NCBI GenBank assembly: GCA_035490315.1
Contig: DATHET010000083.1
Span: 1 to 25,538, forward strand
From: JADJQU01 sp035490315
GTDB taxonomy: Bacteria; Planctomycetota; UBA1135; GCA-002686595
Direction of reading: 5' to 3'
DNA: 25,538 nucleotides
This document shows, in pieces, positions 24,892 to 25,538 of this stretch. The notes beneath the pieces are model-generated. The model was not told the DNA's origin. It saw only the letters and a program-made list of their open reading frames with translations, and searched no databases. The number at the start of each line of letters is the position of its first letter. Position 1 is the first letter of the stretch. A program made the position numbers and the translations under genes.

Positions 24892-25383
24892 TCACTGCTT
24901 CTTCGCGCCGGCCTCCCCGACCATGACCGCATCGAAGGCACCTTCGCGCTCGACGTAGAAGACGCAAGGCGCGTCGCCTTCAACCGCGGTGGCGTGCTTC
25001 GTCCCGGCCGCGAGCGAGAAATAGGAACCGGCAGGCAGCTTTTTCGGCGGCGCGCCTTCCACGGCGAGCGACAGCGTCCCCGAGATCACGATTCCCCGGT
25101 CGCCGGCGGTGTGGGTGTGGACCGGAACCTTGGTGCCAGCCGGCCACTTGTAGAGGATCCTGTGCGCCTCCTTCGTCGGATCTCCGAAGAGCGCCACCTG
25201 CATGGCGCCCTCCAGCCCGGGCATGGGGACCCACTTCTGGTCAGCCGTGGGCATCAGGGTCTGTCCGGAAATCTTCTGCGGCGAAGGCTTGGGCGCCGGT
25301 CCGGCTTGCGCCGCGATGAGCAGGGGAACTGCGCACAGGGCGCACCCCGTCGCGAAGAGACTCAGGTTGCGAAACCGATTCAT
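24892..25383 (-). CDS. Exported small cupin-domain protein
   Basis: The 163-residue protein has a signal peptide or N-terminal anchor (LSLFATGCALCAVPLLIAAQ). A short Pro-rich spacer and a single cupin barrel at about 60-150 follow. The first cupin motif reads KVPVHTHTAGDRGIVISGTL and the second LPAGSYFSLAAGTKHATAVE. The two His of HTH, together with the later His of TKHA, could bind a metal. The overall pattern resembles ChrR-like and related single-domain cupins annotated as cupin domain-containing proteins. The reaction or ligand is unknown. Export to the periplasm is unusual for enzymatic cupins but common among such small proteins in this type of genome (recollection). AAGGAG stands seven bases before the ATG, and a perfect hairpin follows the stop. 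Confidence 0.85.
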   Translation of the reverse strand: MNRFRNLSLFATGCALCAVPLLIAAQAGPAPKPSPQKISGQTLMPTADQKWVPMPGLEGAMQVALFGDPTKEAHRILYKWPAGTKVPVHTHTAGDRGIVISGTLSLAVEGAPPKKLPAGSYFSLAAGTKHATAVEGDAPCVFYVEREGAFDAVMVGEAGAKKQ

Positions 25384-25390
25384 GGCGTGG

Positions 25391-25396
25391 CTCCTT
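25391..25396 (-). promoter_or_regulatory. Ribosome binding site of the cupin gene
   Basis: On the minus strand AAGGAG lies seven bases before the ATG at 25383. This near-consensus site makes the start secure. Confidence 0.75.
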
Positions 25397-25538
25397 GGAA
25401 GGCCGGAGTACTTGCCCTCGCGCGAACCTTCGCGCGCTGGCTGGCCGGCGTGGGTCGCGATCCTACGGAGCTGCCGAGGCCGTCACCGCCGCACGTCCAT
25501 GCGGGGCCTCGAAACGGCTCGAGACCGCCCGCACGGGG

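Noticed and set aside
24491..24983. Short open frames around the gap between cupin and glycoside hydrolase genes (24491-24712 plus, 24744-24983 minus)
   Set aside because: They overlap real genes at their ends, have no ribosome binding site, and show no recognisable protein features.

Overview
The window is GC-rich and gene-dense, with strong codon-position bias that produces many long shadow reading frames. It looks chromosomal and probably comes from a planctomycete-like Gram-negative bacterium. The main clue is a Cys-containing C-terminal domain opening with YCTAKVNSLGC on two otherwise unrelated secreted proteins. I associate this domain with exported proteins of Planctomycetota, but that is from memory and not searched. 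An outer membrane is implied by a TonB-dependent receptor with its own energising complex. I saw no rRNA, tRNA, CRISPR array, insertion sequence or phage gene.

Region 1 (1-6233, plus strand) is a tight catabolic operon for reductive pyrimidine degradation. It encodes both subunits of NAD(P)H-dependent dihydropyrimidine dehydrogenase (preT, cut by the window edge, and preA), beta-ureidopropionase, dihydropyrimidinase and CoA-acylating (methyl)malonate-semialdehyde dehydrogenase. The missing transamination step is probably supplied by the class III aminotransferase at 9205-10524. Together these would take uracil or thymine to beta-alanine or beta-aminoisobutyrate, then to the semialdehyde, then to acetyl-CoA or propionyl-CoA.

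Region 2 (6234-9204) lies between the two halves of that pathway. It holds a minus-strand secreted Asp-box/BNR-repeat protein and a plus-strand DUF433 antitoxin. The antitoxin is followed by a broken DUF5615 PIN-like toxin carrying one frameshift and one in-frame stop.

Region 3 (10674-22013, plus strand) is an outer-membrane energisation and secretion locus. It runs: TonB-dependent receptor, DUF3450-like coiled-coil protein, long ExbB (TtpC-like), ExbD, TonB, TPR protein, secreted beta-helix protein with the YCTAK domain, and an exported helical-repeat protein. Overlapping or nearly abutting genes from DUF3450 to TPR indicate one transcription unit. A strong hairpin follows the beta-helix gene. 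This is the most interesting part of the window, because it looks like a self-contained TonB machine with a dedicated secreted partner of unknown ligand.

Region 4 (22026-25538, minus strand) holds a large secreted GH99/GH71-like glycoside hydrolase candidate and an exported small cupin protein. A regulatory-looking gap of about 330 bases separates them.
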